From Bryum argenteum (lineage: Eukaryota; Streptophyta; Bryopsida; Bryales; Bryaceae): a stretch of DNA of 64,000 nt. Shown piece after piece: positions 1 to 10,299 of this stretch; within the stretch, counting starts at the first letter, position 1, and the number at the start of each line of letters is the position of its first letter. The stretch lies in contig CM073323.1 of assembly GCA_037043015.1 (NCBI GenBank), positions 26,192,758-26,256,757 on the forward strand. The letters are read 5' to 3'. The position numbers and the translations under genes are program-made. The notes under the pieces were generated by a model. The model did no database searches. It saw only the letters and a program-made list of their open reading frames with translations, and was not told where the DNA came from.

Positions 1-1003
1 GAGTGTTATGTTATCAAGCATAAGGATTCATTGTGTGATTTTTCCTCACGAGTTGGACTTTTATCTGCATGATCTGGTTGATGCTGCTCCCACCATCTAC
101 TGTGAAGAGGTGTGAAGAGGTCCTGAGTACCTTCGCCTTTCAACCCAATGTTGGTTACCATCACCTACTATGAAGAGGACGGTGAAGAGGTCCTTCGCCT
201 TTCAACAAAATGTTGAATTGCAATTATGAACTAAATAAGTCATCATATTATGCAATCATGTTCACACTGTCGAGTTGTGAAGTCATAGCTCATAAGCTGG
301 GATATAGGAGGTGTCTTGTAACATTCCTTGACTTCTGTAATTGCCCGACTTGATGGGTTATACCTCTTTAACTTAGGGTGGCAAACTCACACGATGCGAG
401 GTAAGGTTGATGAGTTCCTTTGCCTTTGTTGTTGGATGCTTTGAGAATATCAATCATTTCATCAGGCTGAAGTACTTGACTTATTTGCAAAAGCTAATTG
501 ATGATATGCCCTCACTATTAGAATCCATCATTTCACTTCAAGTTGCACATATTTATGTTTCACGAATAAGTTACTGTTAAATATTGGTTGGCCTCTTCTT
601 GTATGTTTCATCTTTACATTTATTAGGATGCTCAAAATCCACACGATACCCAAAGCGCTTATAGGCCAATCCAAGCTGGGAGGTATATTATAGTTTCTAG
701 TTATAAATTTTAATGTACTCAGAGTTGTGATGTACCCGCCTACAAGTTTCACTTTCAATAATTAATAATATTTGAATTCTGATCCAAAACTAATGATTCG
801 ACTTGGTTCAATCTCTCACGAACTTTGGCCATATACTAAGTTTAATTCACTTGGCCACTTGCCAATGCGCCTGACAATCAAAAAATCAAGTGGCTTGTGA
901 GCCACTTACTATATATTCTTTGACAATTTGAGATGAGTTTGTTTGTTGCAGAAATATTAAAAATTCATATGGTAATTCAGTCTTCCCATTTTCTAGTCTA
1001 GTA
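1..1003. other. intergenic, no gene seen
   Basis: AT-rich sequence with many stops in all frames. A short imperfect duplication around the phrase GTGAAGAGGTC occurs near 110-190. I see no coding signal and no RNA gene here. Confidence 0.6.
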
Positions 1004-1105
1004 CTCCCTGTATCTCATTATATTTGTACAGTAGGTTCTCTCATATCTATCTTAGGAGATAGATCTATGAGTACCTACTGGACAATTATAATGGGACATA
1101 GGGAG
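1004..1105. mobile_element. Stowaway-like MITE
   Basis: A 102-bp palindrome-like element. It opens with CTCCCTGTATCTCATTATA and closes with the imperfect reverse complement, ending ATAATGGGACATAGGGAG. It is flanked on both sides by TA (1002-1003 and 1106-1107). The inner part also pairs (AGGTTCTCTCATATCTATC against the facing arm). The CTCCCT terminus and TA target site are the hallmarks of Stowaway MITEs, which are mobilised by Tc1/mariner-type transposases. It has no coding capacity. A second copy of the same type lies at 51742-51841. Confidence 0.85.
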
Positions 1106-1461
1106 TAATAAAAAAAGAAAGAAGAATGTGATTATTTACTAAAATGCGTAAATCGAGCCTTCAATAAGTGCTCATGACCACAGCAATAGGCCCGACACTC
1201 AAGGGTCAAAGCCCTAATGTACGATTTAAACACATCGTCCTGGAATGTCACGCCAATTGAATCCATCACTTTCTCGAAGTCGGTACAGCCATTTGCCAAC
1301 ATTATCGAACTTTGAATCAGCATCATCATCAACTGCTGCTTGTTTTCATGATTTTTCTATTCAAAGATTCGGGAGGCTCTTAGTTTTTGCTGCTTTCAGT
1401 TTCAGCATCGAGTGAACCCACGTTGCAGGTGCGAGCTTGCATACAATTGTCACTTGTTTTC

Positions 1462-1476
1462 GGGTTTAGGGTTTAG
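1462..1476 (+). promoter_or_regulatory. telo-box in AXR4 5-prime leader
   Basis: GGGTTTAGGGTTTAG, two telomere-type units, lies about 45 bp upstream of the AXR4-like start codon. Telo-boxes are known plant cis elements near transcription starts of growth and housekeeping genes. Its role here is inferred from position only. Confidence 0.4.
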
Positions 1477-1517
1477 TGATGATCGCAGTTCTGTTGTAAG
1501 CTTCGGATTGCGCTGTG

Positions 1518-3112
1518 ATGGACGAGGGCGAAAAAGAAGAAGTGATGGACGAGGTCGAAGAAGAAGAAGTGATGGACAAAGTAGGAGAGCTTTTGAGCCA
1601 ACGCAGGAAATCGTCAGTACAGAAAGTCGTCGTGGTCAGTAACGAGAATCCCTTCTTCTTCTGGCTCTGGTTCATGGCCATAGTATCACTCATCATGCTG
1701 GTATTTGTCGCGGGGAAAACCATTTTGAATCGGAGCGAGAACATCGAGATTCTGTCAATGCCATCGGGAGTGCGAGCGCATTTCGAGGCAGGGAGGCTGG
1801 TCAAAGTGGAGGTCGGCAGAGATCGCACTTCCCTCAAGCTCTTCGTGCGCGCATCAGGCGAAGGCGAAACTGTGCTTCTACTTCACGGCCTGGGATCCAG
1901 CTCCTACTCTTACCGGAAGCTCGTCTCTCTCCTCTCATCCAAAAAGCTCTCCGCCATAGCCGTGGACCTTCCAGGCGCGGGCCTCTCTGAGAAATCGTAC
2001 CTTGCCAATGACATCATCGAGGAGGAGGAGGATCACCATCAAGGCTTCCTCTACGACCGATTGGAGGCATTGAAGGCGCTTCTCGTGGAGGGCTTTTTCC
2101 ACACAGGCAATGACGATAGCTCCGAGCACGAGTTTCTGTCAAAGCTGAGAAGCGCCAAAGAGGCGAGCGAAGGAAGGAAAGTGCTGGCGCTCGCGCCGGA
2201 CGAATTGGGAGAAGCTCTAGACCAAATTGTGGCATCCTTGGAACTCGCCCCTGTGCATCTTGTCATGCACGACACTGGAGTGGAGGTCGGCTTAGCTTGG
2301 GCTTCTCAGAATCCTTCCAAAGTAGCCAGCCTCACTCTTGTCGATACTGTGCCTCGATTGCCTTCATTACCTTTCTGGCTCTTCAAGATCCCCGTCCTTG
2401 GACCTTTCGTAGCCCACTCTGACCTCGCATTCAGGTAACGCCGCTGGCATGCTCTAATCCATGCTTGCTTTGTGAGTGTTGCAATGAGCTGACAGTTCGA
2501 GTGGCCTCGTCAGGCTCGTGTTGCGATCGTGCTGCTTCGCCTCGGTGACAGCAGAAGAGGCTGAAGATCACGACTACCTTTTCCGAAGCAGTGAAGGCCT
2601 GCGAGCTTCAATGGCGTCTTTGGCTGCATCGAACACGAGCATGGATGTAGCAGAGTGGGCGAGCCTCTCCCACTTGAATCACATCCCGAAGCTAATTCTC
2701 TGGGCGAGTGGATGGTCGAAAGAGTGGCAGCGAGAGGGTGAGGAGCTCGCAGAGGCGCTCCCTGGCGCTTCCTTTCACTCCCACCATGGAAGCCGATGGC
2801 CCCAGGTACGTTTCTCGCCATTCTAGATCTCCATTCTGCAGCCACTACCATCCATAACCTCTTTGCTTTTGTGGTCAGGAGGATGCAGCTCCGGAGATTG
2901 CAGAACTGATTGTCGAGTTTGTGAAGAGCTTACCATCCAGCAAGCATGGCGAGCTTTTGTACGAAGTCGCGAAAGACAACGGCAATCCTCGATTGAGTAG
3001 CAACGTTGGACGTGATCATAGACATCACCATAGCCACGAGCAGCAGGGGCTTGGCTACATGGAAGGGCTTGGGCAAGCTGCTGGAGTAGGTCACGGTGGA
3101 TGGGTTGTATAA
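1518..3112 (+). CDS. AXR4: AXR4-like alpha/beta-hydrolase-fold ER protein
   Basis: Three exons, 1518-2434, 2514-2805 and 2879-3112, give 480 aa; all joins are GT-AG and keep phase. The protein has a very acidic N-terminus, one membrane segment at about residues 46-67 right after an NPFFFW motif, then an alpha/beta-hydrolase core with HGLG (123-126). At the nucleophile elbow it has HDTG (251-254) instead of GxSxG. The last part carries SRWPQ, a histidine-rich stretch and GLGYMEGLG. This order and length match plant AUXIN RESISTANT 4, an ER accessory protein needed to move the auxin importer AUX1 to the plasma membrane. The lost Ser nucleophile agrees with a non-enzymatic role. The ATG at 1518 is the first in frame. 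The next gene ends only 54 bp away on the other strand. Confidence 0.85.
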
Positions 3113-3166
3113 TATTATTTCATGAAGTGTACAGTAATCAATTAGTAGTGTTTTTTCTTGGTTTAG

Positions 3167-4130
3167 TTATGTTAAGTAAAGCGCCCATGCCCCAACTACG
3201 CCGAACACTTTGTCATTGAGAAAGGATCCGAAGGAGTAGTCGTCAGTTGCAGGATCCCACAACGATTTGCTTGCGAATTGGAAGCCTTGGTCTTTCGCTT
3301 CTCCAATCACTGATTGCACCACAATCTTGTACCTCTGCAAGCCCATATCTGCACATCACCACAGGTAAGTCCCCAACATCATTAGCAGTGCAACTTAGAT
3401 TTGTGTTCTCTCACTGATGATATGTCTACAAAGCTGAGTAGTTGTAAATGCAGGTGCAAGTCGATATGCTGGTTACTCGTCATGGAAGAGGGTGGAGATT
3501 CAACAGGCATATTAGGGTTTTCTCGTTTCGGATTCATGTCAAGAAGACAAGACTTGGCATTCTTATCTGGTTAGGGCATAAACCCCTTTTATCATTTAGG
3601 GTTTCAGGTATTTCCATGACGTTCGTCAGAAGTAGACAGGGAAGGAGGATGAAGAGCAACCTCGGATTTGGTACTTGACGCCATCAGCAATCTCTCGTGC
3701 TATAGCAGGAGCCTGCTCGAAATCATAGGCGGGCAATGATCCAAGCCTCTCATTCAGCATTTTATTGATAATGTCTTTCACTTTTCCTGGCTGGAAGCGA
3801 GACGCTGGGGCATATGGCAACTCCGAATTTACCACCACCTGCAGAAATCATATCACGCCATTACTGATTATCTCCTCAAAACCCTAATTTTGGTGGTAGG
3901 GCCTCTAGCATATGCAGTGCTTTCGCTGAACCCTAATTTGAAGATTGTAAACATCAAATCTCGATACACTCGTCGATGATGAGTAATACACAAAGAGACA
4001 GAGTTGGATGTCGTTTTACATTGATCTTTTGAACCGTGTCTGCGTTCAGTGCATCCGGCGGCACCGATGTGAGCTCCTGTTTGATTTCCTCGAGTGACTC
4101 TGGTGGCTTTGGAGTAGTAGCCTCCGACAT
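3167..4130 (-). CDS. Tctex1-domain dynein light chain
   Basis: Three exons on the minus strand, 4130-4020, 3838-3661 and 3348-3167, give 156 aa with correct phases (0, then 1) and GT-AG sites. After a disordered 45-residue start the protein has the Tctex1/DYNLT fold: FQPGKVKDIINKMLNERL, an EQAPAIAREIADGVK helix, the strands LQRYKIVVQSVIGE and SKSLWDPATDDYS, and a hydrophobic C-terminal strand (VFGVVGAWALYL). Members of this family are light chains of axonemal dynein arms or of the intraflagellar-transport dynein. The sequence looks closer to the Tctex2/TCTEX1D group than to cytoplasmic Tctex1, but I cannot place it firmly. It is convergent with the AXR4 gene, so the two 3-prime UTRs probably overlap. 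Confidence 0.85.
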
Positions 4131-5259
4131 CTTGATGTCAGTAGTGTATCGATCAAGTTATTTCAGGTGACGTCGGCTATGGTGTAGGTGGCTTTCGATG
4201 AGAAGCAAATGGGTGTGTACTCTTACAGCTTGTAAAGGGCACGAAATTTTTCTACAAGTAGCACTAGTGAGTTTCACTATCGTCAACAATTGCTGAAGGC
4301 GCTTTACAGGAGCCCTCCGCTTCCGAGCACCAACCTCTTGATTTTATTCTACCACATGTCAGTGAGCATGCTTTTCATTGTTAATTTGAATCTTTCATTC
4401 GCAGGTCGTGTTGGAAAACCTGCTACAGAGTGTTACAGATGCGTTTGCCCTACACTCGAGGTGTGTATAGAGCTTCTGTTGCACATCAATACAGTTTCTG
4501 GATATAGCACCGCAGTGTGATTGGAGGGTAGGAGTGTGACATCCGAATAATTAGAACATGATGGATTAGATCCATAAAGTATCGAAGTGAGGTTGGATTG
4601 AGGATGCCCTATTAACCTTGCCTATTGACAATTTGGACATTGTCATTTTGAAAAACGTATACTAGCCACCCATGGCTTCTAAAGTGTCCTAAGTGGATGA
4701 AATGTGTACTAAACTTTACAAAATAATCATTACATGTCTAAGTAGTTGTGGGGTGTTCCCATTCTTGCTAAGGATGAATTCAAGTCCATTTTATGACACT
4801 TATGTGGCATCAATGTTATACAACACTCTTTTGTCTCTGAAATTTGCCAAAGATGGTTGGATTTTCTTTGTCCAATTGGCATGAGGCTTTCAGAAGGTGA
4901 GTCTCAAAATATCATTGGGACGTGTCCATTAATGACAAATCTTGGATCCTTTTGTTAGACGAGTGTTTGAATGTTTGAACCAATTCTTGTTTTTCAGAGA
5001 CGGAGGAGTAGTCAGGAAGAAAGGAAACAGTTTGGATCGGCAAGCTTCAAAGTTCATCTTCTAAAGTTTCTACGAAGGTCTATCCCAATACAAACTGATT
5101 GGCATAAGTAGAAGGCTGCACAACAACAACACAGTGGGCACCCATAAAACACCCCTACGACATCACTCTCACTGTAACGCAATTAAGACTGAGCAATTCA
5201 TATTTTCAATTTTGAAATCTTCCGTCCAACATGACAACAACAAGAAGCAAGAATGTAAG
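4131..5259. other. intergenic, no gene seen
   Basis: About 1.1 kb between the dynein light chain start and the panB stop, both on the minus strand. It should hold the light-chain promoter and the panB 3-prime UTR. Only short open frames without recognisable domains occur. Confidence 0.5.
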
Positions 5260-6628
5260 TCAATCAAGAGGGGTCTTGATGGGCGGTTCACCAGCAGCGG
5301 TATCGCGGGCAGCCGCAGCCTCGGCCGCCGCGGCGGCGTCATGAAGCCCACGCTTCGCCAGCGCCTCCAGAAACGCATCCGTCTGTTCCTGATCGATGCG
5401 ATACGGCGTGTGCATCTCCGACGGAAACTTGTTCGACGTCACTTCGTCTCGGTACTGCGTAAGCGCCTCCTGAATCACGTGGCCCAGACTCGCATACTGC
5501 TTGGAGAATTTCGGCGTCACCTGCACGCACCCACTTATCAACTCAACACCTCCACTCTCGATCCAAGCACCACTCAATGAGACACAGGATGCTTACCTTC
5601 ACGTAATGAGGATGTTGCATCATGCCCAAAAGATCATGGTACACCAACACCTGCAATCACATTACAGTTGTGAGACTGGATACGATCAAAGAAGCGGATT
5701 GAAGAGGATGTAGTTGGCTACCTGTCCACTGCAGAGAGGGCCAGCGCCGATTCCGATGGTGGGTATGCTGAGAGCGGAGGTCACAGCGGCGGCAATTGGC
5801 GATGGGACGCACTCCAGCACGATGGAGAAGCAGCCCGCGGATTGCAAGGCCAAAGCGTGGTCCAGCACTGTGAGCGCGCTGTCCACATTGCGGCCTTGCG
5901 GGCGGAATCCGCCCAGCACGCTGATGGCCTGCGGGGTGAGGCCGACGTGACCCATGACGGCAATGCCAGCTTCAGCGATGGCTTTCGCGGCGTGGACGCG
6001 AGAGCCGCCACCTCCCTCCATCTTCACGGCGTCCATGCCGCCCTCCTTGAGCAGGCGCGTCGCGCTCGCCACCGCCTACCCAACCCCGATCGATCGGTCG
6101 GTCAATTGCCACGAGAATTTGAGAAACAAGCGAATGGGGTGCTGTCACACCTGCTGCGTGCTCTGCTCGTAGCTTCCGAACGGCAAATCGCCAACCAGGA
6201 GTGGCCGATCGGCGCCTCTCGCGACCGCCCTGCAATGCAACAGCATGTCGTCCAGAGTGACCGGGAGCGTCGTGTCATGGCCATGCACCACCATGCCCAC
6301 TGAATCGCCCACCAGAATTATGTCGATTCCCGCTCGTTCCACATGCACTCCTGGAATTCCCACTCCTCCGTTACAACATTTGTTAATGGCAAAAGCCTCA
6401 TTAGGGTTTGGTGGTCGAACCTGAGGGGTAATCATACGCAGTGACCATCGTGATCGGCTGATTCGCATGATACTTGGCTTCCAAGTGCCGTAGCGTCACT
6501 CGCTTCCACGGCGACTTGGACTTCGGACCTCCGTATACTGTACTCTCGGGTAAGTTGCTCATAGCGCGAGTACTTTCGTGTGCACATCTCGCTACTTTCT
6601 TACAAAAAATCCTCGCGCTCCGCCACAT
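5260..6628 (-). CDS. panB: ketopantoate hydroxymethyltransferase (mitochondrial)
   Basis: Five exons on the minus strand, 6628-6421, 6350-6151, 6075-5722, 5650-5597 and 5520-5260, join in phase to 358 aa. The enzyme adds a hydroxymethyl group from 5,10-methylene-THF to alpha-ketoisovalerate to make ketopantoate, the first committed step of pantothenate and CoA synthesis (EC 2.1.2.11). Visible family motifs in order are [21 protein letters not shown], the EGG loop, [23 protein letters not shown] and IGIGAG. The basic, Ser/Arg-containing N-terminus ([15 protein letters not shown]) looks like a mitochondrial presequence, as in other plant KPHMTs. The C-terminal 25 residues are an Ala-rich tail. 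It is transcribed away from TEN1 across a 672-bp shared upstream region. Confidence 0.97.
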
Positions 6629-7300
6629 TGTCGCTCAAAATCTCGCAGCCCTGGACCGTGAATCTTCAGTCGGTATAGTGGTCCGAGAGAAGAGAGATAT
6701 ACTAGATGAAGTTTTGAGCCACCAAGAATAGCAAATTCGAAATTCTCATATTCGTCCTCACCATCTCCGATTAAAAAGCTCTACTATGTGGAGCTGCGGA
6801 GCCAATCTTACAGCACTCGAGAGTCCGCTACAAGTGAAACCCTCCCTCAGTGAATCTCCAGGAAATTCCGAGCGACGCTCCTGGAAGCTACTAAATTGGC
6901 TAGATCTTATCTCTGACAACATCATGCTATGGTGATGCTTGTTTGACGTCATTTTAAACAAGTAATTCAATGAATGGAAGCTGCCGGTAGATTCAAGGAC
7001 CTCGTTCGCTCCGATTGAAGAACTCTAGGGTTTTGTCGATAATCAGTGAGCCCATCACTTGAAACTTTTCCGTATCAATTTCGAGAAGAATCCATTTCCA
7101 GTACTCGTTCGTTGCGTTTCAGTGTCCGAGTTGTTCCCACATTCTAGAACATGCTTGTCTATCTGTAAACTCGCAATTACTTGAGAGATCATTTCGTTTT
7201 GTGCTATGGTTCACACATTGACAATTGAGTTGATTTAGGATTTAGACTCCATCGGAACCATGTTCTGAACACAGAGCTCTGATCTAGGTTAGGGTGCACG
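6629..7300. promoter_or_regulatory. shared divergent upstream region of panB and TEN1
   Basis: 672 bp separate the panB ATG (minus) from the TEN1 ATG (plus), so both promoters and 5-prime leaders must lie here. A partial telo-box-like CTAGGGTTTTG occurs near 7026. I found no convincing TATA box for either gene. Confidence 0.45.
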
Positions 7301-7753
7301 ATGTTCGAAGCTGTGAGCCCAGGCGTGGTGGTGAGACTGCAAGAGCTTCATCCGGGCTCTCCACTCCTCCAACCCAACCAGTCTCTTCGAGTCGTAGGAT
7401 CACTGCAGCAATTCGATGCGGTCTCCGGGATCGCGGTTCTGGAAGATGGGGACTCGTCTCTCCACATCGACATGCAACACTTGCGGAACATCTCGTTGCG
7501 CGTGGGCTCGTTGTTCGAGTTCATCGGCGAGCTCGAGATCCAGCAACAACAGGTACTCTTGATCCTTTCCTCGAGTCTGGTACCACAAGATCCATGGATG
7601 GTTTTTTTAATGGTGGTGGTTTCGTCGCCGTAGGGATTGATGCTTAAAGCGCGAGTGGGCCGGAATGTGGATGGACGGGACATGCGCGCCTTCGACAAAG
7701 TCGTGCAACTCCGGCGTCGATTCCAAGAGACGGAATCTGCCATGCGGAATTGA
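7301..7753 (+). CDS. TEN1: CST complex subunit TEN1
   Basis: Two exons, 7301-7552 and 7634-7753, separated by an 81-bp GT-AG intron, give 123 aa, the usual size for plant TEN1. TEN1 is a small OB-fold protein. With CTC1 and STN1 it caps telomere ends and aids C-strand fill-in by DNA polymerase alpha. The N-terminal half has the pattern PGVVVRLQELHPGS..LLxPNQSLRVVGSLQQFD, then DMQHLRNISLRVGSLFEFIGEL. The second exon gives KARVGRNVDGRDM followed by a basic helix, the typical TEN1 ending. The start is the first in-frame ATG, next to the AGGGTGC leader. The intron was chosen because the first frame runs into unrelated sequence and a stop. Confidence 0.88.
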
Positions 7754-7763
7754 AAAGATCTGT

Positions 7764-7780
7764 ACCTAAACCCTAAACCC
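7764..7780. repeat. two-unit telomere-type repeat downstream of TEN1
   Basis: CCTAAACCCTAAACCCT is just over two copies of the plant telomere unit (CCCTAAA) and begins 11 bp after the TEN1 stop codon. It is most likely a chance telo-box or a small interstitial telomeric remnant. Confidence 0.6.
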
Positions 7781-8108
7781 TCAATAATGGCACAAATTTT
7801 AGTATGGCATATCTGTACAAGAGTTAACTTTGTGAATAATATTTGTGTGGTGGAAGACCATATAGACCAAATGGAATCATCTTTTTAAGATTGTTTTATA
7901 ATGAATGTTGAGTTTCTGAAGTTGGGCATATGTCTGGAATGGAACTCTAATTTTTTCACCATAAGTATAGTGATAGTTGGAATTCAAAGTGTTCATCATA
8001 TAACTGCTAGCTGCAAACTACACGAGGTCTATTTAGTCTTAATGACACTACAGTGTGATCAATACCACAAGGCAAATTCATGGATTTACAAAGCGACAAA
8101 GACATTAA

Positions 8109-9080
8109 CCCCTAAACGTCCCCAATGTCGTTTTTCTACATTTTGGATGGAGGGCAGAAACTTTGAAGAGCCATAACGCCTTCATCCAAACTCCGTTTTG
8201 GATGAAATCACTTGTGTTGGGTTCCAAATCAAGTCTAGTTTGTGTTGTAAAATTTGCAAGCCCATACAATAAAGTATGAATTAATGGACTGCACTTTAGT
8301 GAAGACAACTCTTGTTTTTGGGATTCCAAGCATGGGGCATGTATTACCATTGCAAGCCAATTATGTGAAATTAAAAATAGTTTTTCATGATTTTTTTTTT
8401 CATGGTCATAATCTTAAGGTGACTCTTAACAACTTTGTAGTGAGAAGTTTTTTGATCCAAATGATTTTGCTATTGGATTTGCAATGATGTTTTGTCAACA
8501 GAAAAAGTGAGGAAATGGGTGATATTTGAGGAGCTATATCTCCCTCATCCACCGTTGGATTTCAACTCAATTTTTGGGATGGCCTCCAATTAGAGTCTAG
8601 TCTAAGTGGTAGAAACCTTAACAAGATCAAAGATGTTTTGAAGATAAGGCATGAAATTGAATGCAAAGGGTCTAGTTTTGGACAAATTTTCCTTTGTAAA
8701 ATGTTCGGTAGTTTTTACCATTGCATGGCTTTTATTTGAGCCAAGAAATTTTTTTGATGAATTTTTGTTGGGTAAAGGACTTATTAAGATGAAGGTGAAC
8801 ATCTTTCTAGTTGGTGACTTTTTCATTGCAATAGGTATATTGGTAGCATTTCCACCTCAAAGTGAAAATGATGAAATTTTGCAGTTTGTTTTTAGTATTA
8901 ATATGTTATGATCTCCCGATCTATAAGACCTCATGACTCAAATTTTGGTCCACATGATCTTCGATAAGTCTACTACAAGTTTGTACGGTTGAGATCTTGA
9001 TACCTTCTCTTCATTTTCATCTATGACGATTTTTATGGAAATGTGCTTTTCTGCTAAAAATAGGCTGGGACGTTTAGGGG
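8109..9080 (-). mobile_element. family A TTAA-flanked non-autonomous DNA transposon, copy 1
   Basis: A 972-bp element with near-perfect terminal inverted repeats, CCCCTAAACGTCCC at the left and its reverse complement at the right. It sits between two TTAA sites (8105-8108 and 9081-9084). CCC...GGG ends plus TTAA targets are the signature of the piggyBac superfamily. There is no transposase. The AT-rich interior recurs in the copies at 10300-11810, 15955-16873, 20605-21558, 21563-25220 and 50873-51250; this copy lies in the opposite orientation. It is the most intact copy in the window. Confidence 0.85.
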
Positions 9081-9084
9081 TTAA

Positions 9085-10010
9085 CTCCCACAAACCAAGC
9101 TTATTTTGAACCTGTAACACCAAGAAATATAGATCTCTACCACCTTGTTGAAGTTGAGGATTTTCATTCATTTGTTTTTTGGTAATTTTAAATGTAGTAT
9201 TTTGAACCTAGCTACTCTTGCATATACTTTGTTGAATTCCAACAGTTGGATTTGCACAATTAGTGAAATTATAATGTTCAACGATGACGCAAAAATTATT
9301 TTTGGGCATTCTTTGAAAGACACAATCTACTTCGTACAAATGGACTTGATTATTATTCCTCATACATTTTACTTATATTCTTTTCCATTTAGGTAACACA
9401 GTTGAGTATGCCCACGCATAATTTTAGAGACTCTTTTGGCTTATAAGACCTTCTTGCAACTTGCGCAATTTATGAAAGTTTTCCCTTGATATCAGATCAA
9501 GAATTTTTTATTTTTTATTTTTTTTTAAATTTTTTTTTAATTTTTTTTTTTTAATCGCAAGAAAAGAATCTTGAAAAGATGTTGATGACAAAAAGTTCTT
9601 TTGAACCCACTTAGGCTTGAAAAGTAAAATTTGCATTAAATGTCTTCAAAATTAGAATTCAAATTTGGATTTTTTTGCACATTTACCTTTGTAGTATAGG
9701 GGGTACAACTAGTAAAAATTTTGGGCAAAAACAAAAAATATAACTCCTTTATCTAGAGTCTCCAAATAGCAAAAAGCCATTTCAATTTTATTGGATTTTT
9801 AGTGGATAAAGATTCTGATAACCCCAAAAGTGACATCAAAGACGAAACATCTTTAGAGCTCTAGCAAGCACCCCACTTTGACTTGGAATTTTTTATTGGC
9901 CAGTATATATCAATGGTCTAATGTTTATTAGTGATATCTCTTCCCACCTCACCAAACAATTGTAGCGCCTCATGATTATTTATAGACCTTTTGAACTTGC
10001 ACTATAAGAC

Positions 10011-10092
<82 letters not shown>

Positions 10093-10299
10093 ATATTTAT
10101 TTATTTATTTATATGTGTGTGTGTGTATGTGTATGTATGTTGTCATAAATGTTGAAATCTTAATATCACTTTGGTTTTAACACAAAAAGGTTTCCATGCA
10201 AATTATTATAAAAGACTAGTGAAGAGACACTAAATGTTTGTTCAAAAAACATAATAATTTCTTCCAAAGGATGTTTCCAACTAGGCCGGATGTAGTTAA
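9085..10299. other. intergenic, AT-rich, no gene seen
   Basis: Very AT-rich DNA with runs of T and A (9505-9555) and a large TA microsatellite (listed separately). Short open frames only, none with recognisable domains. Confidence 0.5.
10014..10141. repeat. compound microsatellite (TA)n-(TTTA)n-(TG)n
   Basis: About 38 TA dinucleotides in a row, then ATTT-type tetranucleotide units near 10091-10112, then TGTG/TATG units to about 10141. Length is probably polymorphic. Confidence 0.95.

Noticed and set aside
1132-1332. 66-codon frame on the minus strand with four cysteines (ends HEHLLKARFTHFSK)
   Set aside because: No recognisable family, no neighbouring exons in phase, and it lies in the likely AXR4 promoter.
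8109-9080. Family A as a retrotransposon LTR
   Set aside because: It has inverted, not direct, ends, TTAA flanks and no TG...CA termini.
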